A DNA stretch of 64,000 nt from Alloascoidea africana (lineage: Eukaryota > Ascomycota > Alloascoideomycetes > Alloascoideales > Alloascoideaceae): positions 124,001-188,000 of the forward strand of contig JAKTTT010000040.1 of the NCBI GenBank assembly GCA_030581615.1, written 5' to 3'. Below the pieces are notes generated by a model. The model saw only the letters and a program-made list of their open reading frames with translations, searched no databases and was not told the DNA's origin. This document shows, one piece after another, positions 34,312 through 43,120 of the stretch; the first letter of the stretch is position 1, and the number at the start of each line of letters is the position of its first letter. A program made the position numbers and the translations under genes.

Positions 34312-36063
34312 ATGAGAAACATAGTGGTACTGTCCGGCTCGTCGCACCCCAAGTTGGGCAAGAGGATATCACACAACCTGGGGATCGAACTTGGAGAAAC
34401 TAGTAGCAAAAAGTTTAGGTGAGTTAACCAGCCAATTCGAGTATGAATATTCGATTCATCAACTAATAGTAATTTTAGTAATGGAGAAACGTCGATGACG
34501 GTGATCGAGTCTGTACGAGAAAAAGACGTTTACGTGATTCAATCATCCTCAGGCCATGTCAACGACAACTTTATGGAGTTGCTCATTATGATTTCCGCTT
34601 GCAAGACTGCGAGTGCGAAAAAAGTGACGGCAGTGTTGCCCCTGTTTCCTTATTCACGACAACCAGACCTGCCGTATAACAAGAAAGGCGCACCGAAGAT
34701 CAGGACAAACCAGAAAGATGGAGCGGTCATATTGGATAGCATGCCTGGAAGTCCTGCTCCAACTGTTGGAAACAGCTACATGACTGGTGGTGGTTCGATT
34801 CGCAACAATGTTGGCGGTCCTCCTCCCGATTTCTCTCTGCACAGGGCACTCACGAACTTGAAAGGTCTCAGCTTGTCGACTGGTGATAAGGAGAAGGAAG
34901 AGAAAGGTGACGATGATGCGGTCTCGACGACCTCGACCTCGACCACAACCGCCGTGGCCTCTGCTCTCGGAAGCCCCACAGTCCAGCCTCAGAGTCAAAG
35001 CCAGCATCAGCAACAGCATCAGCAGCAGCAGAATCAACAACAGCAGCTGTTGGAGTCGATGATGACGGCGTCGCCGAAAATCCCCCATGCGAAATCGCTG
35101 CCGTTGCCCCATATCTCGTCTCTTGGGTCGCGATCGCCCACGAGGCCCAGCTCTGAGTTCAATGCCCATCTGCTGGGGGTGCGAGGACCGCACTTTGGCC
35201 AGTTCCAGTCGTCCTCGAGCAGCTCTCCCTTGGAGATGAACCGCATGCCCGAGACCAACAACGCCGGCTACAAAGAGTGGGTCGCCCAGGCCGGGAACCT
35301 GATTGCGGATTTACTAACGTGTGCGGGAGCCGACCATATCATCACGATGGATCTCCACGACCCCCAGTTCCAGGGCTTTTTTGACATTCCCGTGGACAAT
35401 CTGTACGCAAAACCGCTGCTGCAGCAGTATATCATCCAGTGTATTCCCGATTACCAGGACGCGGTGATTGTTTCGCCCGACGCCGGCGGTGCGAAACGAG
35501 CAACGTCGATTGCGGACTCGTTGCAAATGTCCTTTGCGCTGATCCACAAGGAGCGACGGTTGCACTTGAACAACACGAACGGCCGAGCGAACGGGATTTC
35601 GGGCCTCAGCTCAGGGGCCGTGACGCCAGGGAGGAGCTTCACGCTGAACGGCAGCGCCAGCAGCAATGGCAGCAACGGCAGCAACGGCAGCAGTAACGGG
35701 CACCATGTGGCGACGACGATGCTCGTGGGCGACGTCCGGGACCGGGTGTGTGTGATCGTGGACGATCTGGTAGACACCTCGTACACGATAACGAGGGCCG
35801 CGAAGCTGCTCAAGGACCAGGGCGCCCAGAAGGTGTACGCCATCATCACCCATGGCATCTTCAGCGGAGACGCGATCCGGCGGATCAGGGCCTCGTCGAT
35901 CGACATGATTATCACGACCAATACGACGCCGCAGGAGGACCATCAGAAGAAGCTCGGCGACCGGATGGCGGTCCTGGACACGAGCAAGATCTTCGCAGAG
36001 GCGATCCGGCGCATCCACAATGGTGAAAGCGTCTCTCGGCTGTTTGACCATGTAGCGTTCTGA
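34312..36063 (+). CDS. PRS5: Ribose-phosphate pyrophosphokinase with two large insertions (Prs5 type)
   Basis: Exons 34312..34418 and 34479..36063, intron 60 nt, 563 residues. It makes PRPP from ribose-5-phosphate and ATP for purine, pyrimidine, His, Trp and NAD synthesis. Conserved blocks are [24 protein letters not shown] (split by the intron), [13 protein letters not shown], the [18 protein letters not shown] region, [11 protein letters not shown] and the PRPP loop [18 protein letters not shown] first insertion of about 165 residues (from about 110 to 275, Ser/Thr/Gln-rich with polyQ) and a second Asn/Ser/Gly-rich one (about 385-425) interrupt the fold at the places of the non-homologous regions of S. 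cerevisiae Prs5/Prs1. S. cerevisiae Prs5 (496) is shorter. Confidence 0.9.
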
Positions 36064-36356
36064 GCAAATGTGTTTTTAAAGATAGCTCCAGCCTCAAACA
36101 AATCGAACAAAGACTCGAAATTTAGTCCTCCCATGCGTATCTGTTTTCATACATCGTTATATAAATATGTGCTAATTATAAAAAAAAAAAAAGAGCAAGG
36201 CAGAGACCCGTTCCCAGTTTCTATTTCCTCCCCCCGGTTGGTATTTTTATTTTATTTTATTTTCTTTTCTTTCATTCCTTTTTTCCTGTCGTTTTTGACC
36301 AACACCCCCCGGTTTCGTACCGCCATCTGCAAACAAGAAAACCTTGGAAACATAGC

Positions 36357-37055
36357 ATGGGACTTCTCAACAGAGTCTCGCGGAAAAGCCAGGATGGCAG
36401 ACGCCATTCCACACCGGCAGGCAAGTTCAAACTGACAAAGGAAGAAGAGGCGCGAACGCGGGCCCAACTCAAGATGAAAATGCATACACACGACCCCATT
36501 CTCTCCGCCGTCAACGAGTCGCAGCCGTTTGAGCAGCTGTCCACGACCGTGAGCGGGCGGGACATGGACGCAGATACCGAGGCTGGCACTGGCACTGGCA
36601 CTGGTGCTGGTGCTGGTGCTGGTGCTGGTGCTGGTGGAGCGCGATGGAAGAGGTTGTCGATGCAGGACTTTGCCATTTCCACGCGCCTCCCCGACGTCTG
36701 GGGCCAGCCCATCGAGGTCCACGACCGCAACAATCCGACTCGAGCCCGCGACGAGCGGCCTCTGGACACGATCCGCTCCTTCGAGTACGCCATCTCGGGC
36801 GACGTGGGCTATCGCGACATGCTCGAGACCTCAAAGTACGGGTTCGCGCCGAGAGACAGCGAGAGACTGCGTCCACGTTCCTTCGTCGTTCCCGATTTTG
36901 CAGGCGCAAACCCCTACAGCAGTACAAATGCGAACAACAGTGGGGACACGGGCCCAAAATTAATGGCTCTGTCTGAGCAAGTACCGGTATCAACAGCAGA
37001 GACTAAAATCGCAACAAAGCCGAAAAAGAGAGGTCTTTTCGGTCGCAAGAAATAA
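36357..37055 (+). CDS. Conserved-looking fungal protein of unknown function
   Basis: Intronless, 232 residues, not recognised with certainty. A basic N-terminus (MGLLNRVSRKSQDGRR) is followed by a charged helix (FKLTKEEEARTRAQLK), then a pure repeat of Gly-Thr and Gly-Ala pairs (about residues 77-93). The most conserved-looking core is RWKRLSMQDFAISTRLPDVW and RPLDTIRSFEYAISGD, and the C-terminus is very basic (KPKKRGLFGRKK). The second Gly and the KxxGLFGRKK tail suggest peripheral membrane or ribosome association, which is speculative. The ATG has a good context, and the frame shows gene-like codon use and tandem duplication in register with codons. Convergent with MTC1, 135 bp between stops. 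Confidence 0.7.
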   Translation: MGLLNRVSRKSQDGRRHSTPAGKFKLTKEEEARTRAQLKMKMHTHDPILSAVNESQPFEQLSTTVSGRDMDADTEAGTGTGTGAGAGAGAGAGGARWKRLSMQDFAISTRLPDVWGQPIEVHDRNNPTRARDERPLDTIRSFEYAISGDVGYRDMLETSKYGFAPRDSERLRPRSFVVPDFAGANPYSSTNANNSGDTGPKLMALSEQVPVSTAETKIATKPKKRGLFGRKK

Positions 37056-37190
37056 ACGTAATGCATCAGATAAACTCATTTCTGCATCTTTTACAAAAAC
37101 ACAGCATACACTACGAAGTAAAACAAACACAAAAAAAAAAAGATCATCTCTTTAATCCGTATAGATAGTTAGAGCACAGGTTTGGACTTT

Positions 37191-38432
37191 CTAATATCCC
37201 ATTCTCCTAATAACATAAGATTGGGCAACGGAGCCCAATGACACTTTGAGGGCCTGGGTGACCCAGTCAAGAACCCATCCCGTAGGATCAACATCCGTAT
37301 CAGACTCAGACTCAGACTCCGATTCTGTTTCTGTTTCTGTTTCTTTTTCTGTGTCAGTGTCAGTGTCAGCCTCGGATTTTGACTCTGTGTTTGCACTCTG
37401 CTCAGCCTTGGTTGACGACTCGGGCTCAAGTTGAGACTCCGGTACAGGCTCAGTGCTAGTGCTAGTGCTAGTGGTGGCTGGAGCAGATTGTGAAACCTTG
37501 GGCTTGGATTTGCCATTCAACCAATTTGCCCATTTTAAAGGCAGGGCTTGGGAATTTGAAACAATGCTAATGTCATGGACAGGGTCGAAAAGATAAACAA
37601 CAAACAAAAACGAGTTTGGATCGGTTTCCGATATATTGATAAGCGTTGACTTGTTCTCCTTCTCTTTCTCTTTCTGGGATGATTCCTCTCCATTTCCATT
37701 TGATGTAGGCGCAACTGGCTGAATAGATATGTAAATATTGGAAATTCGAATTCCTTTACTGCTCGCTTCGATTTCTTCTTCACTCTCCGTGAATCTCTTA
37801 ATACCTTCCTCCAAATTCGCCTTTGCAAGTTTCGTTGCATTATCCAAAGATCCATTGAATATCACCAGATCGCGTTGTTTCCCCTGTTCATTAACCTCTT
37901 TTTGCTTCGATTTTACAATTCTGAGATCTCCTCCTCCTTCAACCTGTTGCATAACTATATGGAAAACTCGATAAACAAGATCATCGATTATCGATGAATA
38001 ACCAACAAGGTCGTAGAACGTATGAATGATGAGCTGTTCCTGAGATCCAATCTCAATAGGTGGTACAATTGCATCCAACACTGAACTCAACTGGGTCTTG
38101 AACAGGTTTAGTCCCTTAATTAAAGACTCCTGTGGTCTCTTTTCCCTTCCCTCTTCGTCGTCGTCGTCGTTGTTGTTGTCTTCTCCTTCTCTGTTCTTGT
38201 CCTGATCGATCACATCTGTGAAAGCGCGTTGTGCTCGCTTCAGATTCTCATCCAGAGAATCCAATCCAGGAGCCTGTTTCTGAATCTCTCGAACTCGCGC
38301 CTCTGCGTTCTTTACAGCGGAGGAAGCCGTACTCCAGATTCCGCCTTTGTTATTGCTCCACCAACTTGAGATGGATGCAATTGGATCTGGGATCTCAATT
38401 CCCTCGTCATCTCCACTATCCTCATCATCCAT

Positions 38433-38465
<33 letters not shown>

Positions 38466-38873
38466 TTGGAGGTGGGATGGCTGGCCCACGTTGGCTTGAA
38501 CGCCCGTGGCATCTTTCTTCAACGGTGTAGCACTCCGCGATTGCTCTTTGCTCTTTATACCAACAACAGTAGGGTCATTTGCAATCGAGTCCAAAAAGCC
38601 CAAGATATCTTCCTCGTTCTTCCCACCAGATGGCTGTTTGCCAGTTGTGGTCGAACCACCAGACCCATCTCGTGGTCCTGAAGTTGAGTTTGGTCCTTTG
38701 CGAAGATGTGAGCCTGAGGTAGCACCGGAGCCAGAACCTGAACCCGTGGCACCTGAGCCTGAGCCCTGGGTCGAGTCAGGCTTGTCGAAAGAATGTTTCC
38801 GGTCCTCATTCTCAAGCTCATCCAGAAAATCAAGTACGTCATCTGCGGTGTTTGTGGTGTTAGGCGTGCTCAT
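37191..38873 (-). CDS. MTC1: Maintenance of telomere capping protein 1
   Basis: Intronless, 560 residues. The Mtc1 family pattern is clear: two DDVLDFLDELE / EDILGFLDSIAND boxes in a Gly/Ser-rich N-terminus, a pure glutamine run, then PIASISSWWSNNKGGIWSTASSAVKNAEARVREIQ, and a conserved domain with LNLFKTQLSSVLDAIVPPIE, HDLVGY-like YDLVGYSSIIDDLVYRVFHIVMQQV and a terminal WVLDWVTQALKVSLGSVAQSYVIRRMGY. An acidic Glu-Thr/Glu-Ser dipeptide repeat (about residues 500-530) is encoded by hexanucleotide repeats. S. cerevisiae Mtc1 is a cytosolic protein found in COPI-coated vesicles and genetically linked to cdc13-1 telomere capping. A GTG two codons upstream is ignored. Confidence 0.92.
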
Positions 38874-39260
38874 TTTCACTGTGCTGGTCTATAGTACCAC
38901 TTTTACAAGTATGGGCGGCGTGAGCAGATAATGATGATGATGATGTGGAGGAGGAAAGGTTTGGATGGATGGATGGAGGGATGGAGGGAGGGATAACAAT
39001 GTAGGTAGCCATAAAGTAACGTCCCAGAGAGAGACCAATTTTACAACTAAAATACAGAAAAGGTTTGACTTTGGTTTAGTATACATTAAACATTGAGATG
39101 TATGATGATTATGATGATGATGAGATAAAGGAGACGAAAGGCTCTACTACACGTACATAACACATTGGTCTATCCTGATCTGTGATTGCCACACTAACTT
39201 GGGTAACTGAACTGCTATTTCAAACATTTTGTCTTTTCCCCCAAATTTTTCGTTTTCAAT
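38874..39260. other. gene-free interval with GAT and GGAT repeats
   Basis: MTC1 promoter and RPL20 3' flank on the same strand. It holds GAT tracts near 38929..38942 and 39101..39122, and a GGAT/GGAGG tract near 38960..38992. Confidence 0.6.
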
Positions 39261-39834
39261 TTAGTAGAAAGTTGTTGGTCTCTTTGGTGCAAACAGATTT
39301 GTGGATTTATTAACACGATGGGGCAATGGGAATTTGAGATTTGGAGTCAACAATTGTTTGATATATTGACGTTTAACATCTGCATTTTTCTCCAATTCCA
39401 CAACTTTCAAAATATGAATACTTCGAAATCTAGCACGATGTCTTGCAGCCAAATCTTGATACATGTTTTCAACTGCACCAACACGGGTAACATCACGGTA
39501 TTCTTTATACATGTTATGTGTGCCCGATCTTGAATCATAACGGATCCAAACGCCAAAATTCTTAACTTTTGTAGGCTTTGCTTCGTAAAGTTGTCTAATT
39601 GAAACAATTTCACCACTGGCTTTCTTAACCTTGTGCAATTTTTGTAAAAAATACCAATAACGGGATTTTGCAACGACAACATTTGGTGCAAAAATGGTCA
39701 TCCGGAAGAGTTTTGGTGTAGGTACGGATTCAGTTGGCAAACGACGGCCAATCACCTCGTATTCGTTCAGACGACCCACTAGACAAACGAATTAGCAATT
39801 ATACATGGGATAGAACGTTCATAAGTGACATACT
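39261..39834 (-). CDS. RPL20: 60S ribosomal protein eL20 (L18a)
   Basis: 172 residues, nearly colinear with S. cerevisiae Rpl20: [80 protein letters not shown] and a KRPTTFY C-terminus. The intron (39833..39779, 55 nt, GTATGT donor, GCTAAT branch, CTAG acceptor) falls inside the start codon. Exon 1 contributes only the A at 39834, and exon 2 (39778..39261, 518 nt) begins TG. Without splicing there is no in-frame ATG before Met-27. From memory, S. cerevisiae RPL20A and RPL20B are annotated with the same A|TG split and the same exon length. Confidence 0.95.
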
Positions 39835-40026
39835 TTTTCGATTGTATTCGCAAACGTGTGTGTTAGCTTCTCCAAATTCCAGAAATTCGGGTTGGAGGAT
39901 GGATGGATAATGGGTCAACCACAGGTATGGAAATTACGCTGAGGATCGTGCAAATAGGTATGAAATGTACGCAGGAGATTCCATGAGACTGGCATTTCCC
40001 AAACGGGGAGGGATGGTGGCTTTGTG

Positions 40027-40040
40027 TACACCCATACGCC
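40027..40040 (+). promoter_or_regulatory. Rap1-like motif upstream of RPL20
   Basis: TACACCCATACGCC matches the ACACCCRYAC core of the Rap1 site found in Saccharomyces ribosomal protein promoters. It lies about 195 bp upstream of the start codon. Whether this lineage uses Rap1 for ribosomal genes is unknown. Confidence 0.3.
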
Positions 40041-40222
40041 CAACTGTGGAAAAACAATATATAGATGGTGTGTGTGTGGACCGTGTTTATCAGAGCATTA
40101 AAATAACAACAACGACTCGAAATCAATTGGACCAGCGCTAGAGCCAGCGCCAGCGCTGGGGTGCTATTTTTGGTAGTGACCGAGAGGAGAACTCTAAAGA
40201 TTGGATACACGTACGGAGTGCG

Positions 40223-40256
40223 ATCTGAATCTGAATCTGAATCTGAATCTGAATCT
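40223..40256. repeat. GAATCT hexanucleotide tandem repeat
   Basis: Five to six near-perfect copies of GAATCT in noncoding DNA. Confidence 0.9.
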
Positions 40257-41169
40257 CAAATGACAAATTGTAGCTTTGGGGGTAAATGATAATAGTAATC
40301 GTGTTGGTTGTGTTGAGCCAAGTTGAGCCAAGACAGGCCAAGTTTTGAGATTAAAATCATATCTACGTTTTTACTCTTCTTCTTTCCCTCCAATTTTTAA
40401 TCATGAGACATGTGTGGTCCGCTCCGAATCATCCCGTTTTTTTTTTTTTTGAATTGAATCCGATTTGGGATATCTATTCCGACTTCAATTGTGGATTCTG
40501 AAATTTTGATTATGATTATTGTGCAAAACGGAATCGTCATATCCATTTCCACTGTCAATCACGCCAGATAAAAAAAGACGATATGCTGATGGTGATGATG
40601 ATGATGATGATGGTGTCCTGTTCTAGACCATCACACCTTGCTGTGCTGTAACTGTACTAGCTGATTAGGATTAATCATTCATTTATTCATTAATCAGGGA
40701 AAAAGAGGCTGTTTTTTTCTTCTCCACTATTGCTGTTTGTTTCCTCATTGTGAGGACGACGAGATCAGCACAAAAGCAACCAAAATCGACTCTTTCTAGG
40801 GATGAAACAGGAAATGTTTAGAAAGCGGATAACTCCTATTCTTATATGCACATGCAAGACAGACCAGAGATATACACACACACAATCTTTTTCTTCATCA
40901 TCATAAACATAAAACCTTCTTCAACAAATCTCGAGCATTTGATAGCTACTCAAAAAAAAAAAAAAAAAGTAATTTATATAAACATTATCTACACCTAGAA
41001 TCATGGCATACGAGATGCCAAGATGAAATTTCTCCCCCCAAAAAAGAAATAATTACAATAATAATAATAAAAAAGAAAAAGAAAGAGTCCAATCCGTGTG
41101 ATGCCGCTCCACGATACAAAACTCAAACAAAACTAGACCAGACTAGACGCTTTTTTTCATTCGGATAAG

Positions 41170-41222
41170 CGCAAAGCGCAAAGCGCAAAAAGAAAAAGAA
41201 AAAGAAAAAGAAAAAGAGAAAA
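41170..41222. repeat. GCGCAAA and GAAAAA tandem repeats
   Basis: Three GCGCAAA-type units run into several GAAAAA units in the 3' flank of the perilipin gene. Confidence 0.85.
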
Positions 41223-41287
41223 ATAGTAGATAATAAAATAAAATAGAGGGAAAAAAAATGGGATGCAAAGGGTGTGTGATGTCCAGA

Positions 41288-42298
41288 CTAGGCGCTTATG
41301 GCGACCTGGTTTGTATCAGCAATCGGCACCGCTGGGACAGGCACAGACACGTCCACGTCCACGTCCACGGCTCCATTTAACTGTGTTTGTGCGGTTTCAG
41401 TTTCGGTTTCAGACTCTTTAGTGGCATTATTCGCCGCATTGTTAAGGGCCAGATTCAGATTTGTAAAGCTACGTCTTGCCTTGCTGACAAACTCACCGGG
41501 CAGTTTTTTACCCGTTTCAATGAGTCTTGTTCTGGTTTCGTCGACAACGGGGCGGGCACGGCTGATTGCGTCTTGGGTCAGGTCGATTGTCCGTTCCAAC
41601 TCAAAAGCGTATCCTTGATGTTTGTGCATTTCTTCGGAGCGGACATGTGCGCGGTTGCCATTGCGATTGCGATTGCGATTGCGATTGCGATTGCCATTGT
41701 GATTGCCATTGCCATTTGCATGTCCGTTTGGTGTTGAGTGTAAATTGTTTGTGGTTTGCTTAAGCAGTCCATATTGAGTTCCAATTTGATTTTGTTTCTT
41801 TAGATCAGAATCGGGATCTACTGGCAAGTAAAGGTTGATGAATTGTTCTAGTTTGTCGTTAAAAGTGTTGACAAAAGGATTGAGAGTGCAATAGACGAGC
41901 TCTTTGGTGGCAGCGAGTTTCTGAGCCAGTGCGGCTCTAACTTGAGAGACATACGAGTCTGCAATGTGTCTAACGCGTTGCACAGTTTTGTGGGGCAACA
42001 AGGCCAGATCGTGGGGGGTTGTGGTTTTCAATTGGGGCAAGGTTGTATCGATTCTGGACAGAGCCTTGTCGGCTTCAGAGTCGATTTGCTCTAGATAAGG
42101 GTGTAGGTAACCCATTAGATTGTAAAGAATATGGAGTATGTTGGCGGCAATTGAAGCTAGGGTTGCGACAAGTGGCAGAGTAGCGAGATAAGAGATGAGT
42201 GCGGCGACCAGGGGGTAGGAACGGAGATGGGAGATAACCTTTGGTTCAAAAGGCCTTTGGGAGGGGCCAGTTACAGGTGGGACTTGTTTCGAAGCCAT
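41288..42298 (-). CDS. PLN1: Perilipin-like lipid droplet protein (Pln1/Cap20 family)
   Basis: Intronless, 336 residues from the MASKQ start. The family core is at the N-terminus: VISHLRSYPLVAALISYLATLP, a hydrophobic LASIAANILHILYNLMGYLHPYLEQID, EADKALSRIDTTLPQLKTTTP and amphipathic helices rich in Ala and Val (KTVQRVRHIADSYVSQVRAAL). Fungal perilipins coat lipid droplets and stabilise triacylglycerol stores; S. cerevisiae Pln1 (Pet10) has 283 residues. The extra length comes from an Asn-Gly/Asn-Arg dipeptide repeat (about residues 185-205) and a Thr-Glu and Val-Asp repeat near the end, both encoded by hexanucleotide repeats. An in-frame extension to 42397 lacks homology and is not used. Confidence 0.8.
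   Translation of the reverse strand: MASKQVPPVTGPSQRPFEPKVISHLRSYPLVAALISYLATLPLVATLASIAANILHILYNLMGYLHPYLEQIDSEADKALSRIDTTLPQLKTTTPHDLALLPHKTVQRVRHIADSYVSQVRAALAQKLAATKELVYCTLNPFVNTFNDKLEQFINLYLPVDPDSDLKKQNQIGTQYGLLKQTTNNLHSTPNGHANGNGNHNGNRNRNRNRNRNGNRAHVRSEEMHKHQGYAFELERTIDLTQDAISRARPVVDETRTRLIETGKKLPGEFVSKARRSFTNLNLALNNAANNATKESETETETAQTQLNGAVDVDVDVSVPVPAVPIADTNQVAISA
41659..41712. repeat. GATTGC hexanucleotide repeat inside the perilipin gene
   Basis: About nine units of ATTGCG/ATTGCC encode the Asn-Arg and Asn-Gly run of the protein on the minus strand. In frame, so tolerated by the gene. Confidence 0.9.
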
Positions 42299-43120
42299 TG
42301 ATTGGGAATTGTGGAGAGAAATGTACAAAAAAAAAACTGAAGAGATACTCAAACAGGCACGGAAAAGATGATGTATGAACAAGAAAACACGCAGCAAAGG
42401 GTGGTGCGAAATACAAGCTAGGTTTACCTACCGGGAAAACAAACAAACAAACAAATAAACGGATACAGAGACCAGGCAGGAAGAGGAAATACGGGATGGG
42501 AGAGCAAAGGAGAAAAGTCCACGGGCTGGCGGCTTTTATATACGTGCGATGAGGCCCGGGCCGGGGAGCGAGGCCCGAGGAGCGAGGCCCGGGGACAAGG
42601 AAGACCCGTGGCGGAGGACCCGGTGTGCAAGTGCAAGTGCAAGTGCATGTGAAAAAGTAGAGGGGCCCATCGGAGGGTGTACGGGTGTACATCCGGGTAA
42701 CTGCTGTCCGGCGGGATCTTCGTGGGCTTATCGCGGAAGCATGCTGATCTGAACAGTGAGCTGAACAGTGAGCTGAACAGTGTTCACTGGACACTGGACA
42801 CTGGCCACTGGTTCACCCGTGCACCTTCGCTGGCTCGCTCGCTCGCTCGCTCGCCGCTTCGCAGCTTCGCAGCTTCGCGGCCCCACGTGCGGGCCCCAGC
42901 GCCGTCGATTCGCGCTCCCGCCCGCCAGCAAGAGCTCCCCGGCCAGTCCAGCGTGTTAGCAGCTCTTTCCAGCCCGCGGCCTCCCATTCGTCCTCAGCCC
43001 GGCACGGCGTCGCCAGCTTAAACGCAATTCCTCCCGTAAACGCAAAAACGCAAGACGAGATCTCGCCTGCCGGACACAAACACCCAATCCAAGACAAAAC
43101 CAGCAGAACCAAAACCCTCC
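42299..43120. promoter_or_regulatory. GC-rich divergent promoter with stacked tandem repeats
   Basis: Shared upstream region of the perilipin and SPX-RING genes. It is far more GC-rich than its surroundings. It carries GAGGCCCG-type direct repeats (42550..42595), a GTGCAA tract (42627..42650), a 12-bp TGAACAGTGAGC repeat (about 42748..42782), CTCG and GCTTCGCA tandem units (about 42837..42879), and a CACGTG site. Confidence 0.6.
42884..42889 (-). promoter_or_regulatory. Pho4-type CACGTG site upstream of the SPX-RING gene
   Basis: On the minus strand the site reads GCACGTGGGG, the high-affinity flank context of yeast Pho4 (as in PHO5 UASp2). It lies 232 bp before the start codon of a gene whose SPX domain senses inositol pyrophosphates. 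Phosphate control is a plausible inference. Confidence 0.4.

Larger units (their letters stand above)
39835..41287. promoter_or_regulatory. RPL20 promoter and long repeat-rich gene-free region
   Basis: About 1.45 kb without a supported gene. It holds a Rap1-like motif (40027..40040), an 8-bp inverted repeat (40132..40139 and 40152..40159), a GAATCT hexamer tract (40223..40256), a GAT tract (about 40590..40611), an A18 run (about 40951..40968), and CGCAAAG plus GAAAAA tandem repeats (about 41170..41222) behind the perilipin gene. Confidence 0.5.

Noticed and set aside
34654-35193. 179-codon antisense frame in PRS5
   Set aside because: Shadow of the low-complexity insertion; Arg/Leu-rich translation with no family features.
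36252-36793. Two 156-173 codon antisense frames over the unknown gene at 36357
   Set aside because: Both mirror the hexanucleotide repeat (Pro-Ala, Thr-Ser runs) and conflict with each other and with the better sense frame.
41659-41712. Possible CRISPR-like array
   Set aside because: Units are 6 bp without spacers, in a eukaryotic coding gene. It is a microsatellite.
42246-42794. 182-codon minus-strand frame upstream of and overlapping the perilipin start
   Set aside because: It reads the GC-rich repeats and the promoter; Cys/Thr/Pro-rich output without a family.
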